Positions 1 through 6,845 of a stretch of DNA of 8,981 bases are shown here, one piece after another. Position 1 is the stretch's first letter, and every line of letters begins with the position of its first letter. Origin of the DNA: Planctomycetaceae bacterium (lineage in GTDB: Bacteria; Planctomycetota; Planctomycetia; Pirellulales; UBA1268); NCBI GenBank assembly GCA_003509235.1, contig DONH01000488.1:1-8981 (forward strand), read 5' to 3'. A program made the translations under genes and the position numbers. The notes under the pieces were generated by a model. That model did not search any database. It was not told the origin of the DNA and worked only from the letters and a program-made list of their open reading frames with translations.

Positions 1-75
1 CGAAACTTGTCGACGATTCTTGCGGATGAGGTTTGGTGCGATCTTCCGTGGCCGTATACCTTGCCAGCGAGTCAT
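1..75 (-). CDS. Possible 5' end of a hypothetical gene running off the left edge
   Basis: On the minus strand an open frame begins with ATG at 75 and stays open for 25 codons to the window edge. The predicted start is very basic (begins MTRWQGIRPRK; 8 of 25 residues are Lys or Arg). An AAGGG Shine-Dalgarno-like sequence (minus strand, 88-84) lies 8 nt before this ATG. An in-frame ATG at 93 is possible but has no such site. The frame starts 55 nt after the stop of the upstream minus-strand gene, so the two could share a transcript. A short basic N-terminus is common before a first membrane helix, but none is visible in this fragment. I do not recognise the family. 25 codons could be open by chance; the ribosome site and orientation are the only support. 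Confidence 0.33.
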   Translation of the reverse strand, partial: MTRWQGIRPRKIAPNLIRKNRRQVS

Positions 76-130
76 TTTTAATGCCCTTGCCATGCCGTCT
101 GGGGCGAGTTTGCGGGTAGCGGAAAAAAAA

Positions 131-1390
131 TCAAGGGCTTTGTGGGCGAGATGGTTTCGGTTCTCCTCTGTTTCCAGGCTCTTTTGGCAAGAGGAAAGGC
201 AGAAGTTGCAGAACAAGGAAGATGATCAATGTGGCCAGGATCGCGTACGGCCAGATTGCTGCAAGTCGTTCACCAAAACTCCATCCAGCGGCACGAGCGA
301 CACCGCCAACGAGTGTCGCCAGGAAGAGAATGAAGAGGCCCACCATAATGATGCCACAACCCAGGGATGCCATTGTGCCTCGGAACGTTCCCAGTTCACT
401 AAATTCCTCTTGGTGAAGATCAATGCCACGTCCTTTTTTAACGCTTCGAGGAATAGTCTCTGCAAGCTCAATGGTTCGCGCCGCATCGGGCCACATTGCC
501 GGAGGGACCGATGAGCCTGAAGGAGTGCCTGCATTGCCTTTGGCCGCCTCAAGTAGTTGCTTAAGGAGTACATCGGCTGGTGCAAAAGGAGCCGTCTCCG
601 GAGGGAACGTTGGGAGTGGATCAGGTAAGTCTGAATCTGTCTGTTTGTTGATTTTCCATATACCGCATGCTCGTTCAGGAATATCGATACAAAGACGGCC
701 TTGCTCACAGATCAGTTGGATCGTTAACGTCTGTGTGTGTCCCTTGGCAACCTGCCATCGAACTGAAATTTGATCAGGGCCACTTAAACCAACAGCAAGA
801 TTCGTCCACCCGGCGTCACCTCCACCGAGTGCCATGAGTCGAGATGGATCTCCAATCAGTACGCGAATGATGTCAGCATCACGGGCAAAACTGGCAAGCA
901 CGCTGTCTTGATCACGTTCAGGTTGCCGACGTTCAAACTGGAGTGATTCGATAGATCCAAGTGGTCCATTACCAGCCAGCGATTGTTCAATAAAAATTTT
1001 GAGTGATTCAATAACTGGATGGGTTCGTGTCGCCAGTGCTGGGATGATCCTTGATGACGAGTCAGCAAGGATCATATCCAACTCGTAAGCCCACAGCATT
1101 GAGAGAGAGGCCGGGTGCCCAATGAGAATAGGACGACCGGCCTGAACAAGTGTCCGTACCTGTTCCGCGCGATGTTCGCTCCAGCCATCAATGCCAACAA
1201 GTACAGCGCTGCAGAGTTCCTCCTCGAGTAAACCTTGCCATTGTTCGCGAGGTTGGCGGTCGATACCCGAGAGGGCCGGTGGAAGATCTTCCGGCACGTC
1301 GTAGGCAGGGCTGAGGGAATGGCCTCCCTCTACTGCTGCGACAGCTATCGCTAAAATATTCTCGTCGCAGCCGAGGATTCCAATTTTCAT
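131..1390 (-). CDS. Gfo/Idh/MocA-like Rossmann-fold protein with C-terminal membrane tail
   Basis: A 419-residue protein whose N-terminus (MKIGILGCDENILAIA) starts like the first beta strand and glycine loop of a Gfo/Idh/MocA NAD(P)-dependent oxidoreductase. Residues about 61-95 (SAVLVGIDGWSEHR, then AGRPILIGHPASL) correspond to the part that normally carries the EKP motif. Residues about 145-240 look like the beta-sheet C-terminal domain. Two hydrophobic segments follow, at about 344-367 and 382-402, then a Pro/Arg-rich tail, so it is probably anchored in the cytoplasmic membrane with the Rossmann part inside. The catalytic EKP is replaced by GHP and the glycine loop is not a clean GxGxxG, so enzyme activity is doubtful. 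Family placement comes from remembered resemblance to planctomycete proteins with the same tail. The start is at the first strand; the preceding AAGCTCCAG is not a good ribosome site. Transcribed away from cinA. Substrate unknown. Confidence 0.75.
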   Translation of the reverse strand: MKIGILGCDENILAIAVAAVEGGHSLSPAYDVPEDLPPALSGIDRQPREQWQGLLEEELCSAVLVGIDGWSEHRAEQVRTLVQAGRPILIGHPASLSMLWAYELDMILADSSSRIIPALATRTHPVIESLKIFIEQSLAGNGPLGSIESLQFERRQPERDQDSVLASFARDADIIRVLIGDPSRLMALGGGDAGWTNLAVGLSGPDQISVRWQVAKGHTQTLTIQLICEQGRLCIDIPERACGIWKINKQTDSDLPDPLPTFPPETAPFAPADVLLKQLLEAAKGNAGTPSGSSVPPAMWPDAARTIELAETIPRSVKKGRGIDLHQEEFSELGTFRGTMASLGCGIIMVGLFILFLATLVGGVARAAGWSFGERLAAIWPYAILATLIIFLVLQLLPFLLPKEPGNRGEPKPSRPQSP

Positions 1391-1401
1391 CTGGAGCTTA
1401 G

Positions 1402-1438
1402 ACTTTTCATTATAGTTACATTGACGGCAGCATTTTCA
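1402..1438 (-). promoter_or_regulatory. Possible sigma70-type promoter for the Gfo/Idh/MocA-like gene
   Basis: On the minus strand a perfect TATAAT (plus coordinates 1414-1409) lies 18 nt after TGAAAA (1438-1433), a weak -35 match. Transcription would start near 1402, leaving a leader of only about 12 nt before the ATG, which agrees with the lack of a Shine-Dalgarno sequence there. The wider spacer 1391-1529 must also serve the divergent cinA gene. On the plus strand TATACT at 1450-1455 could be a -10 box, but no -35 sits at a normal distance (TTGACG at 1421-1426 is 23 nt away). Confidence 0.35.
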
Positions 1439-1513
1439 TCGGTGGGAACTATACTCGGCGAGGTGTAGGAATTACCAAGATCAGCTGCCCGTGAAATCAT
1501 ATCTTAGACTGTC

Positions 1514-1522
1514 AGGAAGGGG
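1514..1522 (+). promoter_or_regulatory. Ribosome binding site fixing the cinA start
   Basis: The purine-rich AGGAAGGGG lies 7 nt before ATG 1530. The open frame extends upstream to a GTG at 1491, but the added 13 residues show no conservation with CinA. Family proteins begin almost exactly at the MLAEIIAIGDE stretch, so 1530 is preferred. Confidence 0.7.
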
Positions 1523-1529
1523 ATGCCGA

Positions 1530-2732
1530 ATGTTGGCTGAAATTATTGCAATTGGTGATGAACTCACCAGCGGCCAACGTCTTGATACCAACAGCCAGTG
1601 GCTTTCTCAGGAGTTGGGACTCCTCGGAATCCGCGTCGGATATCACACGACGGTCTGTGACACTCTTGAGGCTGGCGTCCATGCATTCCGGATAGCTGCA
1701 CGTCGAGCACAGGTGATTGTTGCAACCGGTGGACTTGGTCCGACGGCTGATGATTTGACGCGAGACGTGTTGTCCGAGTTATCAGGTCAGCACCTGGTGT
1801 TGTCTCAGCAGGCGTTGGAAGGTATCGCATCTCGTTTTTCGACACGGCATGCAGTTATGCCAGAAAGCAATCGGCGGCAGGCAATGTTTCCAAAAGGTAG
1901 CAGCCTGATAGAGAATCCCGATGGAACGGCTCCAGGAATTAAGATGGTATTGCCGGCTGGAGATGGTTGGGGTGAAGGTGTGGGCTCCGTCGTCTATGCA
2001 TTGCCTGGAGTACCAGCGGAGATGCGGCGGATGTGGGACGAAACGGTTTCAGGTGATTTGAAACAAGTGGCTGGCGAAAATAGAGTTCTTCGTCATCGAC
2101 GTCTTAAGTGCTTTGGGGCTGGGGAAAGTGCTATCGAAGAAATGCTACCGGGAATAATTGAGCGAGGAAGAGATCCGACTGTCGGTATTACGGCGCATGA
2201 AGCAACAATTACGTTACGTATCTCAGCGTGGGCAGATAACGATGACAGCTGCTGGAAAAAAATTATGACGACAGAAAGTATCATCCGTCAAACGCTTGGG
2301 CGATTAGTGTACGGGGAGGAAGATGACGAAGTAGAAGATGCTGCAGCAGCTGCCCTCCTTGCCGCTTCGGCGAGTCTTGCGACCGTTGAGGCCGGTACTG
2401 CAGGTCGAGTCGCATCTCTTTTCGCTCAGGCTGCTGATAGGCGGAACGATTCCAATCAGCCATTTTTTTGTGGCGGCCTTGTTCTGCCTATGTTGCCGGG
2501 AGAAAAGCCTGAACTGATTGCAGCAGCAAAAGAGGTTGCCAGAAGTCATAATGCTTCCGTCGGAATGGCCGTGGGCCCAGTGCGATCAACTGGAGAACGG
2601 CAGACAGTCGATGTTGTTGTTGTCAATGATGATGTACCAATTGTTACAGAGCATGTCCTCGGTGGAGGTGGTATTGCTATGTCGCGAGCTGCAAAGTCAG
2701 CGATCGATCAGATACGGCGAATACTGCTTTAG
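1530..2732 (+). CDS. cinA: CinA-family protein (MoCF-like domain plus degenerate amidase domain)
   Basis: A 400-residue cytoplasmic protein with the two-domain layout of CinA. Residues 1-170 form the molybdopterin-binding-like (COG1058) domain, with IGDELTSGQRLDTNS (8-22), ATGGLGPTADDLTRD (65-79), NPDGTAPGI (129-137) and ALPGVPAEM (157-165); in characterised CinA proteins this half has ADP-ribose/nucleotide pyrophosphatase activity. A linking domain reaches about residue 250. Residues about 255-400 are the position of the PncC-type nicotinamide-nucleotide amidase domain. There the usual ESCTGG nucleophile motif reads EAGTAG (287-292), and the downstream TGIAGPGGG-like loop is replaced by MAVGPVRSTG, so NMN deamidation by this half is unlikely. 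The family is linked to pyridine-nucleotide salvage and, in some bacteria, competence or DNA-damage induction; neither can be inferred here. htrA follows after 23 bp and is probably co-transcribed. Confidence 0.9.
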   Translation: MLAEIIAIGDELTSGQRLDTNSQWLSQELGLLGIRVGYHTTVCDTLEAGVHAFRIAARRAQVIVATGGLGPTADDLTRDVLSELSGQHLVLSQQALEGIASRFSTRHAVMPESNRRQAMFPKGSSLIENPDGTAPGIKMVLPAGDGWGEGVGSVVYALPGVPAEMRRMWDETVSGDLKQVAGENRVLRHRRLKCFGAGESAIEEMLPGIIERGRDPTVGITAHEATITLRISAWADNDDSCWKKIMTTESIIRQTLGRLVYGEEDDEVEDAAAAALLAASASLATVEAGTAGRVASLFAQAADRRNDSNQPFFCGGLVLPMLPGEKPELIAAAKEVARSHNASVGMAVGPVRSTGERQTVDVVVVNDDVPIVTEHVLGGGGIAMSRAAKSAIDQIRRILL

Positions 2733-2755
2733 CATCAGAAGAACAGTAGGAAATA

Positions 2756-3856
2756 ATGATAGAAAAGCCCACGACGAGTGGTGTGAGTAGGAAAACAGTC
2801 GTGCTCTTTTGTGGCTTGGTTGTGCTCGTAGGCCTCATTGTGTGGCCTTCGTTACTTGGTCGTATTCAATACGCTCAAACGAGAGCCGAGTTGCGTGCTA
2901 TTCGTGACGCCGCAATGGTTTCTGAGTTGTCTTCTGTCGGTAAGCTCTTTACAACACTTGCACGAATCATTGGTCCATCAGTAGTGAATGTGACTGGTGT
3001 ACGTCGCGTGCAAACGTACGTTGATGAAATCACAGCCTTGAGAGGAGGTCTCCCGACTGGCCTTGTCGATGAGTCTGTAGGATCCGGACTCATTATCTCA
3101 TCCGATGGGTACATTGCGACCAACTATCATGTTGTCTCTCAGAGCGAGGCCATTGAAGTCCGCCTGGCTGACAAGCGGGTTTTTCAGGCGCAGCTTGTAG
3201 GAGCTGATGCTGCAACAGATTTGGCGGTTTTGAAAATCACGGCCGATGATTTGCCTGTCGCAGATTGGGGAGACAGCGATGCACTCGAAGTTGGTGAAAT
3301 GGTATGGGCGATTGGAAACCCCTATGGTCTTGAGCGTACCTTGACGTACGGGATAGTCAGTGGCATGGGCCGCCGAGGAGTGGTTGGGAACCCTTATGAA
3401 GAATTTCTGCAAACCGATGCGTCAATCAACCCCGGTAATTCAGGTGGTCCACTTGTGGATGTGCATGGCAGGGTAATGGGAATCACAACTGCGATTGTCG
3501 GAAAAAGCTTTCGTGGAATCGGGTTCGCAATTCCGAGTACAACAGCTCGTCGTATTTGTGAAGAAATACGTCAACAAGGGCACGTTGAGCGAGGGCATGT
3601 TGGACTGCGCCTTCGCGAAAGACCTGCCGGAGGTGTTCTGGTTGCTGCAGTTGCAAATCAATCACCTGCGTCCATCGCGGGACTTCGGCCGGGTGACGTT
3701 ATTACAGAGCTGGACGAAGAGTATATAGATAGCCCCGCCATGCTCGTTCTGATGCTGACTCGGTTGCCAATTGGTGACGAAATAACACTGACTGTGCTTC
3801 GTGAGGATGATGTGCTACAAGTCCCCATTCGCGTTGGGAGGCGTCCCAAAGAATAG
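2756..3856 (+). CDS. Membrane-anchored HtrA/Deg serine protease (S1C, DegS-like) with one PDZ domain
   Basis: A 366-residue envelope protease. One hydrophobic segment at about 14-34 follows a short basic N-terminus and probably acts as an uncleaved signal anchor. The trypsin-like domain (about 60-275) shows the full triad: His125 in ATNYHVV, Asp155 in ATDLAVLK and Ser229 in GNSGGPL, with the oxyanion context INPGNSGG and the substrate-pocket strand GIGFAIP (254-260). One PDZ domain follows (about 278-362; GLRPGDVITELD at 309-320). One PDZ domain, an N-terminal anchor, a length near 360 and a short loop between residues 80 and 107 resemble DegS more than DegP, which has a cleaved signal, a long loop and two PDZ domains. 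Likely role: cleavage of misfolded or regulatory proteins outside the cytoplasmic membrane. AGG at 2748-2750 lies 5 nt before the ATG. It is 23 bp after cinA, presumably in the same transcript. The gene name cannot be settled among htrA, degP and degS. Confidence 0.93.
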   Translation: MIEKPTTSGVSRKTVVLFCGLVVLVGLIVWPSLLGRIQYAQTRAELRAIRDAAMVSELSSVGKLFTTLARIIGPSVVNVTGVRRVQTYVDEITALRGGLPTGLVDESVGSGLIISSDGYIATNYHVVSQSEAIEVRLADKRVFQAQLVGADAATDLAVLKITADDLPVADWGDSDALEVGEMVWAIGNPYGLERTLTYGIVSGMGRRGVVGNPYEEFLQTDASINPGNSGGPLVDVHGRVMGITTAIVGKSFRGIGFAIPSTTARRICEEIRQQGHVERGHVGLRLRERPAGGVLVAAVANQSPASIAGLRPGDVITELDEEYIDSPAMLVLMLTRLPIGDEITLTVLREDDVLQVPIRVGRRPKE

Positions 3857-3894
3857 AAGAGTTGCAGGAACTCTTGTAAGATGTCACAAGAGGT
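3857..3894 (+). promoter_or_regulatory. Two overlapping, mutually exclusive hairpins after htrA
   Basis: Directly after the htrA stop, AAGAGTT (3857-3863) and AACTCTT (3869-3875) form a perfect 7-bp stem with a 5-nt loop. The second arm overlaps CTCTTGT (3871-3877), which forms another perfect 7-bp stem with ACAAGAG (3886-3892) and an 8-nt loop. Only one can form at a time. Only TTTT (3898-3901) follows, so a classic intrinsic terminator is not convincing. It may be a weak terminator, an mRNA end-protection structure, or an attenuator before the sulfatase gene. Confidence 0.35.
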
Positions 3895-3953
3895 GATGTT
3901 TTGTCCTTTGTAAGGGATGAGTTTGTGCGTTCAGTGAAAAGAGGGGTCAAGGG

Positions 3954-5516
3954 ATGTTTCGGTCGTGCATCTGTCTGTTTGTTGCAGGGTTTGTGGCAAG
4001 TGTCTCTTTCGGTGCTGAAAAGCAGAACATCATTATTCTTATGGCTGATGACCTTGGGTGGAACCATGTTGGAGTGTCTGAATCTACGTGCGGAACGGCA
4101 CCCGCAATGTATCAGACGCCAAACGTGTCTCAATTAGCAGAAAAAGGAGTTAGTTTTCCTTTTGCCTATGCGCAGCCAAATTGTGCACCAACCCGCGCGG
4201 CGATGCTTACCGGCCAGTATGCTCCACGTCGTTACAATGATATTTATGTGGTTGGGAATTTGAACCGGAATGGTCGGGGAGGTATCTCAAAGGAAAAGGC
4301 AAAATTCAAAGGGCCGCCGCAGCATGAGGATGTTGGGCCAGAGGCAATTACGATTGCTGAGTCACTGAAAGAAAATGGATACGCAACAGCACACATCGGT
4401 AAGTACCATGTTGGTGGACACGATGGCCCGGAAACGCTGCCTGAGAATTCGGGGTTTGATGTCAATATTGGTGGGTTTTCACAAGGGCACCAACCGGTTT
4501 GCTTTGCGTCGCGTGATGGGGAACAGTGGAAATTCAAAAATCTCGGTCGTGGTGATTTTGACCGATGGGCTGAGCCGTACGGCACGGCATATCTTAAAAA
4601 ACGTGGTCTGCCAGAATCGTTGTTGGGTACCCCGAAGCATGTAAGCGATGCATTTGGTGATGCCATGGAGGAGACCGTTGCGAGTCTTGCGTCGGGAAGT
4701 CAGCCATTTTATTTGCAGCTCTATACGTACGCTGTTCATGGCCCAGTGAAAGCAAGGCCCGACTTAAGAGAGGAAGCAACGGGAAGGGCTAAGAGTAAAA
4801 AGATGGCTGAATATCTTGGTTTTATTGCGGGTATTGATGAGAATGTGGGGCGGCTCATGGCAGTGCTTGAGGACCCAAATTTAGATGGTGATACGCAAGA
4901 TTCGATTCTTGAAAATACGTTGATACTTATCACATCAGATAATGGTGGGACGCATGCGGATAATTTGCCGCTTCGGGGTGAAAAAGGCATGTTTACCGAA
5001 GGTGGCATTCGAGTCCCATTAATTGCTTTTTGGAAAGGGCATCTTCCGGAAGGCCTCGTAAGCCAACGGATGGTGCATGCGGTTGACTATTATCCGACAT
5101 GTCTTGAGGCAGCAGGGAAAGAGTGGGTGCCCCCAAGTGATGTGCACCCACTCGACGGCGAGTCTTTTCTTGGGGAGCTTTTGAAGCCGGGGTCTGATGA
5201 TGATCGTGGGCCGGTATGTTATTTGTTTCCAGGGTACCTTGATCAACGTGCCCAGCCGGGTGCTTGGGTAATTAACGAAGTTGGAGATGATCGATTCAAG
5301 GCAAGTTTTGATTACGAGGATAATGCATGGTCTCTCTTTAATCTCAGTGAGGACATTGGTGAAGAGAAAAATTTGGCGACAAAAAATAAAAAGGTTCTAG
5401 CGACGCTTGCAAAACAGCTCGACACCTGGTTGACGCAAAAGGGGTCAACGTGGCAGCCCAAATATCCAATTCGAAAAGATGATGGCAGGTCTGCAGGAAG
5501 GCCTCCCCGACCGTAA
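3954..5516 (+). CDS. Secreted arylsulfatase-family enzyme (formylglycine type I sulfatase)
   Basis: A 520-residue sulfatase that removes sulfate esters, probably from a polysaccharide, after export. Residues 1-20 are a signal peptide (hydrophobic VAGFVASVSFG, likely cleavage before AEKQN). The metal-binding ADDLG follows (Asp32, Asp33). The active-site motif CAPTRAAMLTG (77-87) has Cys77 positioned for conversion to formylglycine, so the organism needs a formylglycine-generating enzyme encoded elsewhere. Further family motifs are IGKYHVGG (148-155; Lys150, His152), VHGP (261-264; His262), TSDNGGTH (327-334; Asp329, Asn330) and LRGEKGMFTEGGIRVP (340-355). All expected catalytic and metal-binding positions appear present, and length is typical. 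GAGGGG at 3941-3946, 7 nt before the ATG, supports the start. A GH10-type hydrolase gene lies 60 bp downstream in the same direction, suggesting joint action on a sulfated glycan. Exact substrate and sulfatase subfamily cannot be told from sequence. Confidence 0.94.
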   Translation: MFRSCICLFVAGFVASVSFGAEKQNIIILMADDLGWNHVGVSESTCGTAPAMYQTPNVSQLAEKGVSFPFAYAQPNCAPTRAAMLTGQYAPRRYNDIYVVGNLNRNGRGGISKEKAKFKGPPQHEDVGPEAITIAESLKENGYATAHIGKYHVGGHDGPETLPENSGFDVNIGGFSQGHQPVCFASRDGEQWKFKNLGRGDFDRWAEPYGTAYLKKRGLPESLLGTPKHVSDAFGDAMEETVASLASGSQPFYLQLYTYAVHGPVKARPDLREEATGRAKSKKMAEYLGFIAGIDENVGRLMAVLEDPNLDGDTQDSILENTLILITSDNGGTHADNLPLRGEKGMFTEGGIRVPLIAFWKGHLPEGLVSQRMVHAVDYYPTCLEAAGKEWVPPSDVHPLDGESFLGELLKPGSDDDRGPVCYLFPGYLDQRAQPGAWVINEVGDDRFKASFDYEDNAWSLFNLSEDIGEEKNLATKNKKVLATLAKQLDTWLTQKGSTWQPKYPIRKDDGRSAGRPPRP

Positions 5517-5534
5517 TATGAGATCTCTATGAAT

Positions 5535-5562
5535 TTCACATGTTTTTTTCATGACGTATAAC
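5535..5562 (+). promoter_or_regulatory. Candidate sigma70-type promoter for the GH10 gene
   Basis: TTCACA (5535-5540) and TATAAC (5557-5562) each match the consensus -35 and -10 boxes at five of six positions and are 16 nt apart. Transcription would begin near 5569. That is only about 8 nt before ATG 5577 and would cut into the AGGTGG ribosome site at 5566-5571. The promoter would therefore suit translation from ATG 5595 or 5607 better. The gene might also be read through from the sulfatase gene. Confidence 0.4.
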
Positions 5563-5566
5563 GTCA
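5552..5566. promoter_or_regulatory. Perfect inverted repeat, candidate operator on the -10 box
   Basis: TGACGTATAACGTCA is a perfect 6-bp inverted repeat around a 3-bp centre. The candidate -10 box TATAAC (5557-5562) lies within it. This is where a dimeric repressor would block RNA polymerase. As RNA it would be a small hairpin touching the AGGTGG ribosome site. The half-site does not identify a regulator family, and no regulator gene is visible nearby. Confidence 0.4.
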
Positions 5567-5576
5567 GGTGGTTCAG

Positions 5577-6737
5577 ATGGATGGTCGTTGTCTAATGTTT
5601 ATCCCAATGCGTCAAAGAAGGGCTGGGGTTTTGCCAGTGCTCTGGATTGCACTTTTCTGTGCATCGTCAGTATCCATAGCTGCTGATAGCCATGTGCCAA
5701 CGCTACAGGGTGATCGGTTTAAAAAGCTTGTTCCTTTTCATCCCACAGCCCAGTTCATAATTGGTGCCACATTTAATTATCCGCATCTTGGGACACCAGC
5801 AGAAGGGATTTTTGAAAATGATTTTCAGGTGCTGACTCCCGGAAATGCATTTAAGCAAACGGCAGTACACCCTCGTCCCGGAGTGTGGGGGTGGAAAAAA
5901 GCTGATGCCATGGTTGAGTACGCGAAAGAGCATGGGTACACAATGAGGTTGCACGCACCGATAAGCCCCCAGTGTTCGGCGTGGGCAGAGGAAGATAATC
6001 GGACAGCAGAAGAGCTGTTGCAGAATCTGGAAGAGTACGTTGCTGGTTTATGCGGCCGATATAAGGGCGAAGAACTTGTCCGATGGATCGACGTTGTCAA
6101 TGAGACAGTTACTCGAGACGGTGAGTGGTTCGGGCCCAAGCCGGGTGTTGGGAAATGGCAGAATCCATGGACACAGATCGGGTTTGATGAGACTCACCCA
6201 CTTCGGCCACCTCTCTATATCAAACGGACATTCGAGATTGCGAGCAAAAATGGGCCGAATATGAAGCTGCTTTTTAATCAGCATGGTGGCATGGAAAAGC
6301 CAATGTGGGACAGAGCAAAAGCGACTGTCGATTACCTACGAGAGTCTGATGTACAAATTGACGGCGTTGGCTGGCAGGCACATGTTTCTGCAGGATGGGA
6401 AAAAATGCCTGGGAATATGCAGAGCCTCGACAGGCTCATTCGGTGGACCCATGCTCGTGACCTAGAATTTCATGTGACAGAAAATACTGTCTGGACGGAT
6501 GACCCGCGTACAGGAACTCAGAAAGCTCAGGCAGAAACATTTCGAGCTATCGTGGCGAAACTTGCCGAACACAGCAAGCGAGGAGTTGTGGTCTGGAATG
6601 TCTGGCAACTCTGTGATACCCATATCCAGCGACCACAGAAAAAAGGCACCATGTTTGATGCTTCATTCCAACCAAAGCAATCGTACTATGCAGTACAGAA
6701 CGTCTTGCGGGACTATTCAGAGGCAGTTGTAAAGTGA
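5577..6737 (+). CDS. Secreted GH10-family glycoside hydrolase (xylanase-like, atypical cleft)
   Basis: A 386-residue exported (beta/alpha)8-barrel enzyme of glycoside hydrolase family 10, whose known members are mainly endo-1,4-beta-xylanases using a retaining mechanism. A basic stretch (MRQRR) and hydrophobic core (VLPVLWIALFCASSVSIA) form a signal peptide, with likely cleavage near residue 35. Family motifs in order are TPGNAFKQ (87-94; compare the usual ENxMKW), MRLHAP (123-128; His126), IDVVNE (171-176; probable acid/base Glu176), GVGWQAHV (263-270), VTEN (300-303; probable nucleophile Glu302) and VVVWNVWQLCDTHIQ (337-351). Both catalytic glutamates are present, but several sugar-binding positions differ from classic xylanases. 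Start choice: ATG 5577 has AGGTGG 5 nt upstream. GTG 5568, ATG 5595 and ATG 5607 are alternatives; 5607 gives the most compact signal peptide, and 5595 or 5607 would suit the candidate promoter. Lies 60 bp after the sulfatase. Confidence 0.87.
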   Translation: MDGRCLMFIPMRQRRAGVLPVLWIALFCASSVSIAADSHVPTLQGDRFKKLVPFHPTAQFIIGATFNYPHLGTPAEGIFENDFQVLTPGNAFKQTAVHPRPGVWGWKKADAMVEYAKEHGYTMRLHAPISPQCSAWAEEDNRTAEELLQNLEEYVAGLCGRYKGEELVRWIDVVNETVTRDGEWFGPKPGVGKWQNPWTQIGFDETHPLRPPLYIKRTFEIASKNGPNMKLLFNQHGGMEKPMWDRAKATVDYLRESDVQIDGVGWQAHVSAGWEKMPGNMQSLDRLIRWTHARDLEFHVTENTVWTDDPRTGTQKAQAETFRAIVAKLAEHSKRGVVVWNVWQLCDTHIQRPQKKGTMFDASFQPKQSYYAVQNVLRDYSEAVVK

Positions 6738-6845
6738 AGGCGAAGAGCAGGTCGCACTCGTTTTCTGTTCGCAAAAGCCACTGAATAGGCTGTTGGGGCT
6801 GAGTGGTTCGGAGCTTTTTCTAAAGCAGTTGGTGTGTACCTTGCC

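Noticed and set aside
123..130. Run of eight T on the minus strand right after the stop at 131, as an intrinsic terminator
   Set aside because: No stable GC-rich hairpin precedes the run in the 3' end of the gene.
20..514. Plus-strand open frame of 164 codons overlapping the Gfo/Idh/MocA-like gene
   Set aside because: Its translation has no recognisable domain and low-complexity, unlikely composition, while the minus-strand frame over the same DNA has clear protein character.
226..773. Further open frames on both strands inside the Gfo/Idh/MocA-like gene
   Set aside because: They lie within a well-supported gene, lack motifs, and look like out-of-frame readings.
1421..1455. TTGACG and TATACT as a plus-strand promoter for cinA
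   Set aside because: The boxes are 23 nt apart, well beyond the usual 16-18 nt; each may be coincidental.
5539..5553. CATG-T7-CATG as a terminator for the sulfatase gene
   Set aside because: The arms are only 4 bp and the T run is in the loop, not after a stem.
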